Positions 19,945-28,571 are shown, counted from the stretch's first letter. The stretch is DNA of 64,000 nucleotides from Mitsuaria sp. GD03876 (GCF_029840635.1 NZ_JAOCCU010000032.1:1-64000), one strand, 5' to 3'. The notes: generated by a model from the sequence alone, not told the origin. Numbers and translations are program-made.

Positions 19945-19982
19945 ACCCCTCCCGAGCCGGGCGACCCGGACGCGGGAGGGGT
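19945..19982. terminator. Stem-loop between ydcF-like and ubiD genes
   Basis: The arms ACCCCTCCCG (19945-19954) and CGGGAGGGGT (19973-19982) pair perfectly. The loop itself contains a small CCGGG/CCCGG hairpin. There is no T-tract on the plus strand, but an AAATAGAAA stretch precedes it, giving a T-rich run on the minus strand. It probably serves the convergent 3' ends of both genes. Confidence 0.6.
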
Positions 19983-20135
19983 GGGCGGACCAGCCGCCTT
20001 TGGGGCTCCACGGCCATCTGCCGCGGGGCTCCTGGCGCGCAGAGACTGCGCCAGAGAAAGTGCCGGAAAGGCCAGACAACCTTAGGTCGGCCCTCCGCGC
20101 CCTTCAAGGCGTGATCCCTAGGAACTAGTGATTTC

Positions 20136-21695
20136 CTAGCCCCCGAACAAACGCTGATAGAGATCCGCGGCCCGGGTCTTCTGCTCGGCCGGCATCTCGA
20201 TCACCCGGCCCCACTCGCGGCTGGTCTCGCCCGGCCACTTGTTGGTCGCGTCCATGCCCATCTTTCCGCCCAGCCCGCTGACCGGCGAGGCGAAGTCCAG
20301 GTAGTCGATCGGCGTGCCTTCGACCAGCGTCGTGTCCCGCGCCGGATCCATCCGCGTCGTGATCGCCCAGATCACGTCCTGCCAGTTGCGGATGTCCACG
20401 TCCTCGTCGACGACGACGATGAACTTCGTGTACATGAACTGGCGCAGGTAGCTCCACAGCCCGAACATCAGCCGCTTGGCATGCCCCGGATAGGCCTTCT
20501 TGATCGAGATCACCGCCATCCGGTAGCTGCAGCCCTCGGGCGGCAGGTAGAAGTCGACGATCTCCGGAAACTGCTTCTGCAGGATCGGGACGAACACCTC
20601 GTTCAGCGCCACGCCCAGCACCGCCGGCTCGTCGGGCGGCTTGCCGGTGTAGGTCGAGTGGTAGATCGCGCCGTCGCGCTGGGTGATCCGGCTGACCTCG
20701 AACACGGGGAACCAGTCCTGCTCGTTGTAATAGCCGGTGTGATCGCCGTAGGGGCCTTCCAGCGCATGCAGGTAGCCGCCCTTCTCCTTGAGCGGGATGC
20801 CGTCCTCGCTGTGGCCGGTGAAACCGGGCGCGGCCGGCGGGATGTGGCCTTCGAGCACGATCTCCGACGTCGCCGGCACCTGCAGCATCCGGCCGGCTTC
20901 GCCGACGTTCGTGTCGGCGACCTCGGTCCGCGAGCCGCGCAGCAGGCCGGCGAACTGGTATTCGGACAGCGAATCCGGCACCGGCGTCACCGCGCCGAGC
21001 GTCGTCGCCGGGTCGGCGCCCAGCGCCACCGCGATCGGGAACGGCTGTCCCGGATTCGCGATCGCGAAGTCGCGGAAATCGAGGGCGCCGCCCCGGTGCG
21101 CCAGCCAGCGCATGATCAGCTGCCGCTTGCCGATCAGCTGCTGTCTATAGATACCGAGGTTCTGGCGCAGGCGGGGATTGGGAATCCCTTGCGGGCCGCG
21201 CGTCACCACCAGGCCCCAGGTCAGCAGCGGGCCGATGTCGCCGGGCCAGCAGGTCTGGATCGGCAGCCGCTTGAGGTCGACGTCGTCGCCCTCGACCACT
21301 TGCTGCTGGCAGACCGGGCGCTTCACCAGCGCCGGCTTCATGTCCCAGAGCGCCTTGGCCATCTGCGCCAGCTTGCCCACGTCGCGCAGGCCGCGCGGCG
21401 GCTCGGGCTCCTTCAGCGTCGCCAGCAGCTGGCCGACCTCCCTCAATTGGGTGGTCGACTCGGCCCCCATGCCCAGGGCCACCCGGCGCGGCGTGCCGAA
21501 CAGGTTGGCCAGCACCGGCATGCGGTGGCCGGTCGGCTGCTCGAACAGCAGCGCCGGGCCTTCCGCCCTGAGGACGAGGTCGCTCAGGGCCGTCATCTCG
21601 AGCACCGGCGACACCGGATCCGCGATGCGCCGCAGCTCCCCCATGCCCTCCAAAGCGCCGACAAAGTCACGGAGATCTCGGTACTTCATAACCAT
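20136..21695 (-). CDS. ubiD: UbiD-family 3-octaprenyl-4-hydroxybenzoate decarboxylase
   Basis: A 519-residue UbiD enzyme, a prenylated-FMN-dependent decarboxylase that acts on the polyprenyl-hydroxybenzoate intermediate of ubiquinone synthesis. The N-terminal [22 protein letters not shown] and the conserved [19 protein letters not shown] and [20 protein letters not shown] segments match the ubiquinone-type subfamily, and length is normal for it. A TATAAG -10-like element lies about 20 bases before the start on the minus strand (21714-21719). An alternative start is two codons later (MKYRDL). The ubiX partner is not in the window. Confidence 0.93.
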   Translation of the reverse strand: MVMKYRDLRDFVGALEGMGELRRIADPVSPVLEMTALSDLVLRAEGPALLFEQPTGHRMPVLANLFGTPRRVALGMGAESTTQLREVGQLLATLKEPEPPRGLRDVGKLAQMAKALWDMKPALVKRPVCQQQVVEGDDVDLKRLPIQTCWPGDIGPLLTWGLVVTRGPQGIPNPRLRQNLGIYRQQLIGKRQLIMRWLAHRGGALDFRDFAIANPGQPFPIAVALGADPATTLGAVTPVPDSLSEYQFAGLLRGSRTEVADTNVGEAGRMLQVPATSEIVLEGHIPPAAPGFTGHSEDGIPLKEKGGYLHALEGPYGDHTGYYNEQDWFPVFEVSRITQRDGAIYHSTYTGKPPDEPAVLGVALNEVFVPILQKQFPEIVDFYLPPEGCSYRMAVISIKKAYPGHAKRLMFGLWSYLRQFMYTKFIVVVDEDVDIRNWQDVIWAITTRMDPARDTTLVEGTPIDYLDFASPVSGLGGKMGMDATNKWPGETSREWGRVIEMPAEQKTRAADLYQRLFGG

Positions 21696-21722
21696 TAGTT
21701 GTTTAGAACAAGCCTTATACGG

Positions 21723-21750
21723 TTGACGGGTTATTTTTGATCCATAGAAT
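21723..21750 (+). promoter_or_regulatory. Sigma-70-type promoter for the transglycosylase gene
   Basis: TTGACG (21723-21728), a 16-base spacer and TAGAAT (21745-21750) form a good promoter, pointing to a start of transcription near 21757. That leaves an untranslated leader of about 240 bases before the ATG at 21997. The 301-base gap 21696-21996 otherwise shows no gene. Confidence 0.55.
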
Positions 21751-21778
21751 CGCGCCCTGCCCTGATCCCAGGGTTATC

Positions 21779-21807
21779 CCGGTCTTCGCTGTGGGAAGCG
21801 AAACCGG
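21779..21807 (+). other. Hairpin in the 5' leader
   Basis: Within the leader of the transglycosylase gene, CCGGT-c-TTCGCT pairs with AGCGAA-ACCGG around a 6-base loop, giving an 11-pair stem with one bulge. No known riboswitch pattern was recognised. It may be a leader regulatory stem or a stabilising structure. Confidence 0.4.
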
Positions 21808-21996
21808 TCCGCTGCCAATGGACGCTGGATCGCCCGTCCGTCGCACCAAGCGCCCGGAGCCCTCTGAGAGCCCTCCGAGCCGACGACGACGCCCGAACCG
21901 GCCCATTATCGCCACGCCCAGCCAGGCGCCCGACGAGAGAACGCACCCGCGTTCCCCGACGGACCCGAGGCGGACGTGGTCGGAGAAAGGAGTCGC

Positions 21997-22848
21997 ATGA
22001 CAGCGCGTTCTGACCTGTTATCCCTGCCCCGCCAGGCGCAAGCCGCCCTGGTGCTTTTCATCAAGGACATCGGCCAAGGCCTGCTGGTCGTCAGCCACAA
22101 CACGCTCGCCCTGGTGGGCTTCGCCGTGGTCGCCATCGGCCTGGTCTTCGCCAGCCAGACCGACCTGCGCCAGCAGCTCGAAGGCCAGGTGCTGGGCTGG
22201 CTCAACGCCCGCCACGAGGCGCGCGTGGAGGCCTCCGGCGACGTGCTCGCGCTGCTGGCCGAGCCCGAGGCGATCACCCGCGCCACCGCGGTCGACCCCA
22301 AGGAGCTGACCCGCCAGCAGGCGCTGGTGGCGAACTACCTGGCGCGCCGCTACCGCGTGGCGCCGGAGCCGGTCAGCCGCCTGGTCAAGGAAGCCTGGGA
22401 CGTCGGCCAGCGCGCCCGCGTCGATCCCACGCTGATCCTGTCGATCATGGCGATCGAGTCCGGCTTCAACCCGTTCGCCCAGAGCGCCGTCGGCGCCCAG
22501 GGCCTGATGCAGGTGATGACGCGCGTGCACGACGACAAGTACGAGGCCTTCGGCGGCAACCTGGCCGCGTTCGACCCGATCACCAACCTGCGCGTCGGCG
22601 TGCAGGTGCTCAAGGAATGCATCCAGCGCGCCGGCAGCCTCGAGGAAGGCCTGCGCCGCTACGTCGGCGCGGCCAACCTGCCCGACGACACCGGCTACGC
22701 CGGCCGCGTGCTGGCCGAGCAGGACCTGCTCAAGGCGGTGGTCCAGGGGCGCAACATCAGCCCGTCGGCGCCGCGCCCGATCCGCGAGCCGGCCTCGGCG
22801 CCGGCCCCGACCGGCGAGCAGGTCGCGATGACCGCCTCGATGCACTGA
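21997..22848 (+). CDS. Lytic transglycosylase (SLT domain) membrane protein
   Basis: A 283-residue protein with a hydrophobic N-terminal segment (TLALVGFAVVAIGLVFASQT, about 35-55) that may anchor it to the inner membrane. The C-terminal SLT-type lysozyme fold holds the catalytic Glu in IMAIESGFNPFAQS, then GAQGLMQVM and the motif ending EGLRRYVGAAN. Such enzymes cleave the MurNAc-GlcNAc bond of peptidoglycan. The start MTARSD is chosen for the strong GGAGAAAGGAG ribosome site. An in-frame ATG at 21976 lacks one. A strong terminator follows, so it is probably monocistronic. Confidence 0.9.
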   Translation: MTARSDLLSLPRQAQAALVLFIKDIGQGLLVVSHNTLALVGFAVVAIGLVFASQTDLRQQLEGQVLGWLNARHEARVEASGDVLALLAEPEAITRATAVDPKELTRQQALVANYLARRYRVAPEPVSRLVKEAWDVGQRARVDPTLILSIMAIESGFNPFAQSAVGAQGLMQVMTRVHDDKYEAFGGNLAAFDPITNLRVGVQVLKECIQRAGSLEEGLRRYVGAANLPDDTGYAGRVLAEQDLLKAVVQGRNISPSAPRPIREPASAPAPTGEQVAMTASMH

Positions 22849-22884
22849 CCGGCGCCAGCCGCTCCCCCCGCGGGAGGCACGCTC

Positions 22885-22910
22885 AACGGGTTCCTCGGGA
22901 ACCCGTTTTT
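22885..22910 (+). terminator. Rho-independent terminator
   Basis: AACGGGTTCC-tcg-GGAACCCGTT is a perfect 10-pair stem with a 3-base loop, followed by TTTTT. It lies 37 bases after the transglycosylase stop codon and insulates that gene from glyA. Confidence 0.92.
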
Positions 22911-22994
22911 CATTCGCGAAGGCTCCTGCCGCCGCCTCCCCGGAACAATGTCACGGCCCGGGCCGTGCCCCGGTCCGGTGCGGCTACACTGCAC

Positions 22995-23132
22995 GCTTCG
23001 CGCAACTGGCGATCAGGGCGCCCTGCACGTGACATCCGGTCGCGGCGCAGGCGTCGCCCGAGGTGGGTCACCACCGGGAAGCGCGAGCGGCCGGAGACGT
23101 TCTCCGGCTGTCCGTGCCGTTCGCCTGGGCCG
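22995..23132 (+). ncRNA. ZTP riboswitch (pfl motif) upstream of glyA
   Basis: The leader of glyA carries the conserved blocks of the pfl/ZTP aptamer in the correct order. These are ACTGGCG (23005-23011), then GTGGG-tc-ACCACCGGGAAGC (23063-23082), then after a variable stem CGCCTGGGC (23122-23130). ZTP riboswitches sense ZTP/ZMP, which build up when 10-formyl-tetrahydrofolate is short, and commonly turn on glyA and purine or folate genes. A strong hairpin (GCGCCGCC/GGCGGCGC, 23181-23201) between aptamer and ATG may be part of the expression platform. TACACT at 22985-22990 is a candidate -10. Confidence 0.85.
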
Positions 23133-23180
23133 CCGTCGTTCCGGCATCCGTCGCCGCCTCGCTCACGCGATCGCGCCGAT

Positions 23181-23201
23181 GCGCCGCCGGCCGGGCGGCG
23201 C
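23181..23201 (+). promoter_or_regulatory. Hairpin in the riboswitch expression platform
   Basis: GCGCCGCC-ggccg-GGCGGCGC is a perfect 8-pair GC stem, ending 22 bases before the glyA ATG. No T-tract follows, so it more likely affects translation initiation than factor-independent termination. No strong Shine-Dalgarno is visible before the ATG. Confidence 0.45.
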
Positions 23202-23223
23202 CAACCCTTGAGCCGACATCATC

Positions 23224-24474
23224 ATGTTTGACCGCACCCAACAGACCCTCGCCCACGTCGACGCCGAAGTCTTCGCCGCCATCCAGCAGGAGACGAAGCG
23301 GCAGGAAGACCACATCGAGCTGATCGCCTCGGAGAACTACACCTCCCCGGCGGTCATGGAAGCGCAGGGCAGCCAGCTGACCAACAAGTACGCCGAGGGC
23401 TATCCCGGCAAGCGCTACTACGGCGGCTGCGAGTACGTCGACATCGTCGAGCAGCTGGCGATCGACCGCCTCAAGCAGCTCTACGGCGCCGAGTACGCCA
23501 ACGTGCAGCCCAACAGCGGCTCGCAGGCCAACCAGGGCGTGTTCTTCGCGCTGCTGCAGCCCGGCGACACCATCATGGGCATGAGCCTGGCCGAGGGCGG
23601 CCACCTGACCCACGGCATGGCGCTGAACATGAGCGGCAAGTGGTTCAACGTGATCTCCTACGGCCTGAACGCCAAGGAAGAGATCGACTACGACGCGATG
23701 GAAGCGCTGGCGCGCGAGAAGAAGCCCAAGCTGATCATCGCGGGCGCCTCGGCCTACTCGCTGCGCATCGACTTCGAGCGCTTCGGCAAGATCGCCAAGG
23801 AGATCGGCGCGTACTTCATGGTCGACATGGCGCACTACGCCGGCCTGATCGCCGCGGGCGCCTACCCCAACCCGCTGCCGCACGCCGACGTGGTGACCTC
23901 CACGACGCACAAGAGCCTGCGCGGCCCGCGCGGCGGCATCATCCTGATGAACGACGAGGCGATCGCCAAGAAGATCAACTCGGCGATCTTCCCCGGCATC
24001 CAGGGCGGCCCGCTGATGCACGTGATCGCCGGCAAGGCGGTGGCGTTCAAGGAGGCGCTGTCGCCCGAGTTCAAGGCCTACCAGCAGCAGGTCGTCGCCA
24101 ACGCCAAGGTGCTGGCCGACACGCTGATCGAGCGCGGCCTGCGCATCGTCTCCGGCGGCACCGAAAGCCATGTGATGCTGGTCGACCTGCGTCCGAAGAA
24201 CCTGACCGGCAAGGAAGCCGAGGCCATCCTGGGCGCCGCCCACATGACCTGCAACAAGAACGGCATCCCGAACGACCCGCAAAAGCCGATGGTCACCAGC
24301 GGCATCCGCCTGGGCACGCCGGCGATGACCACGCGCGGCTTCAAGGAAGAGCAGGTCCGCAAGACCGCGCACCTGATCGCCGACGTGCTGGACCAGCCGC
24401 ACGACGAGGCCAACCTGGCCCGCGTGCGCGAGCAGGTGGCCGAGCTGACGCGTCAGTTCCCGGTCTACCGCTGA
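23224..24474 (+). CDS. glyA: Serine hydroxymethyltransferase
   Basis: A 416-residue PLP enzyme that interconverts serine and glycine while loading tetrahydrofolate with a one-carbon unit. The family landmarks are all present: [40 protein letters not shown], the HLTHG region, and the PLP lysine in [16 protein letters not shown]. Length is normal. A ZTP riboswitch controls its leader. nrdR follows at 16 bases, a pairing common in betaproteobacteria, so the two probably form one transcript ending at the terminator near 24961-24990. Confidence 0.98.
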   Translation: MFDRTQQTLAHVDAEVFAAIQQETKRQEDHIELIASENYTSPAVMEAQGSQLTNKYAEGYPGKRYYGGCEYVDIVEQLAIDRLKQLYGAEYANVQPNSGSQANQGVFFALLQPGDTIMGMSLAEGGHLTHGMALNMSGKWFNVISYGLNAKEEIDYDAMEALAREKKPKLIIAGASAYSLRIDFERFGKIAKEIGAYFMVDMAHYAGLIAAGAYPNPLPHADVVTSTTHKSLRGPRGGIILMNDEAIAKKINSAIFPGIQGGPLMHVIAGKAVAFKEALSPEFKAYQQQVVANAKVLADTLIERGLRIVSGGTESHVMLVDLRPKNLTGKEAEAILGAAHMTCNKNGIPNDPQKPMVTSGIRLGTPAMTTRGFKEEQVRKTAHLIADVLDQPHDEANLARVREQVAELTRQFPVYR

Positions 24475-24490
24475 GCGGAGCCCGCGGCGC

Positions 24491-24934
24491 ATGCGTTGCC
24501 CCTTCTGCGGTCACGGCGACACGCAAGTCTCGGAGACCCGCGAGTCCGACGAGGGCGACGTGGTGCGCCGCCGCCGGCGCTGCCAGTCCTGCGACAAGCG
24601 CTTCACGACCTACGAGCGCGCGGAGATCGCGTTGCCGATGGTCGTGAAGAAGGACGGCACGCGCGCCGAATTCGACATGGGCAAGCTGCGCGCGTCGATG
24701 ACGCTGGCGCTGCGCAAGCGGCCGGTCAGCATCGAGCAGATCGACGCCGCGCTGGAGCGCATCCAGGAGAAGCTGCTCAGCAGCGGCGCGCGCGAGATCC
24801 CGTCGACCAAGCTGGGCGAGCACGTGATGCGCGAACTCAAGCGCATCGACAAGGTCGCCTACGTGCGCTTCGCGTCGGTGTACCGCTCCTTCGAGGACGT
24901 CGACGAGTTCCGGCAGTTGATCCGGGACATCTGA
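24491..24934 (+). CDS. nrdR: Transcriptional repressor NrdR
   Basis: A 147-residue regulator of ribonucleotide reductase genes. It has the N-terminal zinc ribbon (MRCPFCGH and [12 protein letters not shown]) and an ATP-cone domain ([20 protein letters not shown]) that senses ATP/dATP. The C-terminal [17 protein letters not shown] is typical. Length is near the usual 150-160. It probably shares the glyA transcript, and is closed by a strong stem-loop terminator. Confidence 0.97.
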   Translation: MRCPFCGHGDTQVSETRESDEGDVVRRRRRCQSCDKRFTTYERAEIALPMVVKKDGTRAEFDMGKLRASMTLALRKRPVSIEQIDAALERIQEKLLSSGAREIPSTKLGEHVMRELKRIDKVAYVRFASVYRSFEDVDEFRQLIRDI

Positions 24935-24960
24935 CCTCTTCCCGAACAGTCCTCCCCCCA

Positions 24961-24990
24961 AAGCCGGCCCCCTTCAGCGGGCCGGCTTTT
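24961..24990 (+). terminator. Rho-independent terminator after nrdR
   Basis: AAGCCGGCCC (24961-24970) pairs with GGGCCGGCTT (24979-24988) around an 8-base loop and runs into TTTT. It closes the glyA-nrdR transcript. Confidence 0.9.
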
Positions 24991-25060
24991 CCCTCCTGAA
25001 GGCGAAGCGCGCGGCTCGCCGTCTCCCTAGAGTTCCTGGCAACTCTTCCGGAGATCCACC

Positions 25061-25729
25061 GTGCCGCCGTTCGCTCCCCTTCCCGCTTCCGCGCCGTCCA
25101 CCGATGCGCCGTCCACCGATGCGCCATCTGCCGACGCGCCATTCGTCGACGCGCCATTCGTCGGCGCGGCCCATGGCCGCCTCGGCTCGAACGCGCGTGG
25201 CTTCAGCCTGATCGAGGCGCTGGTCAGCGTCGCGATCGTCGCGCTGCTGGCCGTGCTGGCGGGGCCCGACCTGCGCGACTGGCTCTGGCGCCAGCGCCTG
25301 TCGAACGCGGCGCAGGCGGTGCTCGGCGACCTGCAGCTCGCGCGCAGCGAGGCGATCCAGGGCGCGCGCAACGTCATCCTGCATTTCGGCGGCGACGAGT
25401 CCGGCGTCAGCGGCAGCGGCCGCTGCTACGTGCTGCACACCGGCCCGGCTGGCGCCTGCGCCTGTCGCGTCGACGCGCCGCCGGTCTGCGACCCCGGCGC
25501 GCAGGCGCTCAAGCAGGCCCGCTGGCAGCGCGGCCGCGGGCAGGCCGAGGTGGTGGCCAACGTGCCGTCGATGCTGTTCAGCGGCCGCCAGGGCACGGTG
25601 TCGGTCAGCGGGACCGTCGAGGTGCGGATGACCGGCATCGGCGCGGTGCGCCACGTGGTCCACATCACCGGGCGTGTCCGCAGCTGCGGCACGGACAGCG
25701 CGATGAACCGCCTGCCGAGGTGCGCATGA
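25061..25729 (+). CDS. FimT/GspH-type minor pilin precursor
   Basis: A 222-residue type IV prepilin-like protein of the FimT/GspH group. The processing site is RG-FSLIEAL at residues 46-47, followed by the hydrophobic helix VSVAIVALLAVLA. The mature part has the GspH-like segment RLSNAAQAVLGDLQLARSEA. The leader is unusually long (47 residues) and holds five imperfect pentapeptides of the type APSTD, encoded by 15-base tandem repeats (25091-25165). The GTG start has GGAG eight bases upstream, and I found no later in-frame start before the processing site. It heads a minor-pilin operon. The next ATG overlaps its stop. Confidence 0.85.
   Translation: MPPFAPLPASAPSTDAPSTDAPSADAPFVDAPFVGAAHGRLGSNARGFSLIEALVSVAIVALLAVLAGPDLRDWLWRQRLSNAAQAVLGDLQLARSEAIQGARNVILHFGGDESGVSGSGRCYVLHTGPAGACACRVDAPPVCDPGAQALKQARWQRGRGQAEVVANVPSMLFSGRQGTVSVSGTVEVRMTGIGAVRHVVHITGRVRSCGTDSAMNRLPRCA
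25091..25165 (+). repeat. Five 15-base tandem repeats in the prepilin leader
   Basis: Units start at 25091, 25106, 25121, 25136 and 25151. The first two (GCGCCGTCCACCGAT) are identical and the other three diverge. Each encodes five residues (A-P-S/F-x-D), so gain or loss of a unit would change leader length without shifting frame. Confidence 0.85.
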
Positions 25730-26142
25730 GCCGCCGCGGTTTCTCGCTGATCGAGGTCCTGGCGGTGCTCGCGATCCTGGCCGTGCTCGCGGCGTTGGTC
25801 TTGCCCGGCTTCCGCGCCCAGATCCTCCAGGGCCGACGCGCCGAGGCGCGCGAGGCCTTGCAGGCCGTCCAACTGGCGCAAGAGCGGTTCCGGTCCAGGA
25901 ACCCGCGCTACGCCGATCGGCTGGAGGCGCTGGAGCATCCGGCGACGACCCGGAGCAGCCTGTATCGATTGCGGATCGTGCAGGCGGATGCGACGACCTA
26001 CACGGTCGAGGCGATCGCCCAAGGCACCCAAGGCGGCGACCGCCCCTGTCGCGTCCTGCGGCTGCGGCTGGAACTGGGCGCCATCCACACCGCCGGCCTG
26101 GACGAGCAGGGTGCCGAACAGGCCGCCTGCTGGCCGCGATGA
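25726..26142 (+). CDS. Type IV pilin-like protein (PilE family)
   Basis: A 138-residue prepilin with a short leader, cleavage at RRG-FSLIEVL and the hydrophobic N-terminal helix AVLAILAVLAALVLPGF. The mature portion contains QAVQLAQERFRSRNPRYAD, the pattern of PilE-type minor pilins, and two cysteines near the C terminus that could form the disulfide loop. The ATG overlaps the upstream stop (ATGA), so it is translationally coupled in the pilin operon. A GTG two codons upstream is an alternative start. Confidence 0.88.
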   Translation: MSRRGFSLIEVLAVLAILAVLAALVLPGFRAQILQGRRAEAREALQAVQLAQERFRSRNPRYADRLEALEHPATTRSSLYRLRIVQADATTYTVEAIAQGTQGGDRPCRVLRLRLELGAIHTAGLDEQGAEQAACWPR

Positions 26143-26155
26143 CGAGGCGCAGGAC

Positions 26156-26887
26156 ATGAGGCATTCCATGAGCCGCGCCATCCCGCGTCCGAGCCGCTCG
26201 CGCGGCTTCACGCTGGTGGAACTGTTGATCGGCTTGGCCATCGGCCTGGCCCTGATGGCCGGCGCCTTCGCGATGGCGGGATGGCAGCTTGGCGAGCATC
26301 ACCGCTTGATGCTCGAGCTGCAGGTCCAGCAGGACCTGCGGGGAACGGCCGAATTGATGCTGCGCGACCTGCGACGCGCGGCGTTCTGGGACCGGGCGCA
26401 GGACGGTGTCTGGGACGTGGACCGGCCGTCGCCGGTATCGAACCCCTTTGCCGACCTGTCGATCGCGGACGCGGGCACGCGCATCGCCTACAGCTTCGCG
26501 CGGGAAGGCGCGGCGGGCGGCGACGCCGCTCGCGAGGGCGCGGGCTTCCGCCTCGTCAACGGCCGCATCGATCAGCTCATCGCCGGTCGACACCAGCCGC
26601 TGATCGATCCCACGGTCCTGCGCGTGCGGGCCTTCGAAGCCAGGGTTTCGGCCACCGCCACCGCCACCGCCACCGCCTCAGGCTCGGGCTCGGGCTCGGG
26701 CTCAGGCTCAGGCTCAGGCTCGGACGATGGTGGGGCTGGCAACCCGTCCCGCTGTGAACCCCGGCTCGACCGCCGGCTCGTCGTGTTGTCCATCGACGCG
26801 GAGGCGGCGCACGACCGTCGCGTCCGCCACCGCCTCGAGCTGCACAGCCGCCTGCGCAACGACACGCTGACGGAGTCCTGCCCATGA
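26156..26887 (+). CDS. PilW-like minor pilin
   Basis: A 243-residue prepilin: leader, RG-FTLVELL processing site, helix IGLAIGLALMAGAFAMAG, then LRGTAELMLRDLRRAAFWD, typical of PilW. Around residues 166-190 is a low-complexity run (alternating Ala-Thr, then Gly-Ser) encoded by 6-base tandem repeats (26651-26721). It interrupts the otherwise globular C-terminal region, which ends with Cys-containing NPSRCEPRLDRR. The start at 26156 has AGGAC upstream. A second ATG at 26168 would give a shorter leader. The stop overlaps the next start. Confidence 0.82.
   Translation: MRHSMSRAIPRPSRSRGFTLVELLIGLAIGLALMAGAFAMAGWQLGEHHRLMLELQVQQDLRGTAELMLRDLRRAAFWDRAQDGVWDVDRPSPVSNPFADLSIADAGTRIAYSFAREGAAGGDAAREGAGFRLVNGRIDQLIAGRHQPLIDPTVLRVRAFEARVSATATATATASGSGSGSGSGSGSGSDDGGAGNPSRCEPRLDRRLVVLSIDAEAAHDRRVRHRLELHSRLRNDTLTESCP
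26651..26721 (+). repeat. Hexanucleotide tandem repeats inside the pilW-like gene
   Basis: About four GCCACC units (26651-26678) are followed by about seven GGCTCG/GGCTCA units (26681-26721). They encode (AT)n and (GS)n. The unit length is a multiple of three, so slippage changes protein length but not frame. Confidence 0.85.
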
Positions 26888-28014
26888 CGCGACGACGCGA
26901 ACGTGGCATCGGCACGCTGGCCACCTGCGCGGTGATGCTGATGGTGTTGGCCTTGGGCGCGGCCTGGGCGGCGCGGCAGATGACGACGGCGCAGCGCGTC
27001 GCCGCCAACGACCATCGCGCGGCCCTGGCCTTCGAGGCCGCCGAATCCGGCCTGGCCTGGGCGGTCGCGATGCTCAACGGCGGCGCCATCGACGCCGCCT
27101 GCCGACCCGCCGTCGTCGGGACGGCCACATCCGCCGCGGCGACGATGGCGACAACCCAGGCGCCCACGAAGCTCGGCGGCTCGACCGCCCTCGACTTCCG
27201 CACCCGGTTCCTGTCGATCGGCACCGATGGCCACTACCGCGCCCCCGCGAGCACCGACGCCCCGCCGCCGCCGACCTGCTGGAACACGGACGCGCTGCGC
27301 TGGACCTGCCGATGCTCGTCCGGCAGCCAAGGGAATGACGACGCGAGTCCAGCGGGCGGGGCGCCGAGGCCGCGATTCAGCGTGCGGTTCATCGATGGCG
27401 GCGCACCGGGCCAGCTCAAGTTGATCGCCTCCGGATGCAGTGACCAGCGCCCCCATTGCGACGACCTGACCGACGGCCCGTCCGGCGTGGCCGAGACGTC
27501 CCAGCACCTGGCCCTCCTGAGCGCCCTGCGGCTGCCGCCCGCGTCGGCCCGGGTCGAGGGCCCGGGCAGCTTCCTCCAGGTATTCGGCTACCCACCGGCG
27601 CACTACCGAAACCAACCCGCGATCGCCCGGCTTCGATGCGACGGCGAGTGCGCCGGCCCGTTGGCGCAAGCGCTCGCGCGCGGGCGGCGCCTCGTCTGGA
27701 TCGACGGCGACGCTCGGCTGTCGCGCTGGCCGGACGAGGCGCTGGACGGCACGCCATGGATCCTCGTGGTCGATGGACTGCTGACGCTGTCCGCCCCCGG
27801 CCATCCCCAAGGGGTGCTGTATGCGCGAGACGGCATCCACTGGCACCCGGCGGCGGGCACGGCAGCCTCGCTGCGTGGCGCGCTCGTCACCGACGGCGTG
27901 ATCGACCGGGCCCGCTCCGTGGAGCTGATCCACGACCGGGCGGTGCTGCACCAGCTTCATCGCCGGATGGGCAGCTTCCTGCCAGTCCCTGGCGGATGGA
28001 CGCCGACACGATGA
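26884..28014 (+). CDS. PilX-like minor pilin-assembly protein
   Basis: A 376-residue membrane-anchored protein. The N-terminal part (RRRERGIGTLATCAVMLMVLALGAAWA) resembles a PilX-type prepilin, with Gly before a hydrophobic helix but without the strict F-x-x-x-E pattern, and is followed by AFEAAESGLAWA, a PilX signature. The rest is Cys-containing and Ala-rich with no catalytic motif. It overlaps its neighbours on both sides by ATGA, showing tight operon structure. It is longer than common PilX proteins (about 170-200). Confidence 0.75.
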   Translation: MTRRRERGIGTLATCAVMLMVLALGAAWAARQMTTAQRVAANDHRAALAFEAAESGLAWAVAMLNGGAIDAACRPAVVGTATSAAATMATTQAPTKLGGSTALDFRTRFLSIGTDGHYRAPASTDAPPPPTCWNTDALRWTCRCSSGSQGNDDASPAGGAPRPRFSVRFIDGGAPGQLKLIASGCSDQRPHCDDLTDGPSGVAETSQHLALLSALRLPPASARVEGPGSFLQVFGYPPAHYRNQPAIARLRCDGECAGPLAQALARGRRLVWIDGDARLSRWPDEALDGTPWILVVDGLLTLSAPGHPQGVLYARDGIHWHPAAGTAASLRGALVTDGVIDRARSVELIHDRAVLHQLHRRMGSFLPVPGGWTPTR

Positions 28015-28571
28015 CCACACCGCTCACCCCTCCCCGACGGCCGGCCAGCCACGGCGGCTTCACGCTGATCGAAGCGCTGATCGCACTGGCGCTGCTGAGC
28101 ATCGGCATCGTCGGCCTGATGACCCTGCAGGTCCGGCTCCGGCTGGCTGCCGACGAGGTCCGCAACCAGGATCAAGGCCTGCGCCTGGCGCGCAACGAAC
28201 TTGAACGCTGGCGTTGGCGGCCCGAGGGCTCGGCGCCCGCCCTGACCTGGGAAGGACCCACCACCGCGTTCCACGTCACCGGCCGCTCGGCCACGCTGGA
28301 CGAGGCGCTCGGCCTCGGTCGCACCGATCGGGACCGCGCCGACCGGGATCGCGCCGGCGGGCGCCCCGGCCCCGGCAGCTCTGGACACAGCAGCGAGCAA
28401 GACGCGGGAATGACCGCCCTGCCCCTTCGCCCCGTCCACCTGCGCGTGCAGTGGATCGACCGCCAGGGACGCCCCCACGCGCTGGCGCTGGACAGCCTGT
28501 TGCCGACCACCGATCCCGCCCTCTCCGCATGGCTGCTCCTGGGCCCGGAGGCCGCCGCTAGACTGCGCGCC
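28011..28571 (+). CDS. PilV-like minor pilin, reading frame continuous with ribD
   Basis: This 187-codon segment begins with a prepilin leader and HGG-FTLIEALIAL cleavage site, a hydrophobic helix (LLSIGIVGLMTLQVRL) and NQDQGLRLARNELERWRW, as in PilV. The ATG overlaps the upstream stop. Unexpectedly there is no stop codon before the ribD start at 28572, so translation would continue in the same frame to 29744, giving a 577-residue PilV-RibD protein. Either this is a real fusion, or pilV has lost its stop and RibD is also made from its own ATG, for which a -10-like TAGACT sits at 28559-28564. A low-complexity RDRADRDRAG stretch lies mid-way. Confidence 0.7.
28559..28564 (+). promoter_or_regulatory. 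Putative -10 element of ribD
   Basis: TAGACT ends seven bases before the ribD ATG (28572), the same distance as the -10-like hexamers before ribBA and ada-alkA. No Shine-Dalgarno is visible, so a leaderless transcript is possible. No clear -35 was found. Confidence 0.35.

Noticed and set aside
22995-23132. Glycine or tetrahydrofolate riboswitch before glyA
   Set aside because: Considered because of the gene, but the conserved blocks ACTGGCG, ACCACCGGGAAGC and CGCCTGGGC fit the ZTP (pfl) motif instead.
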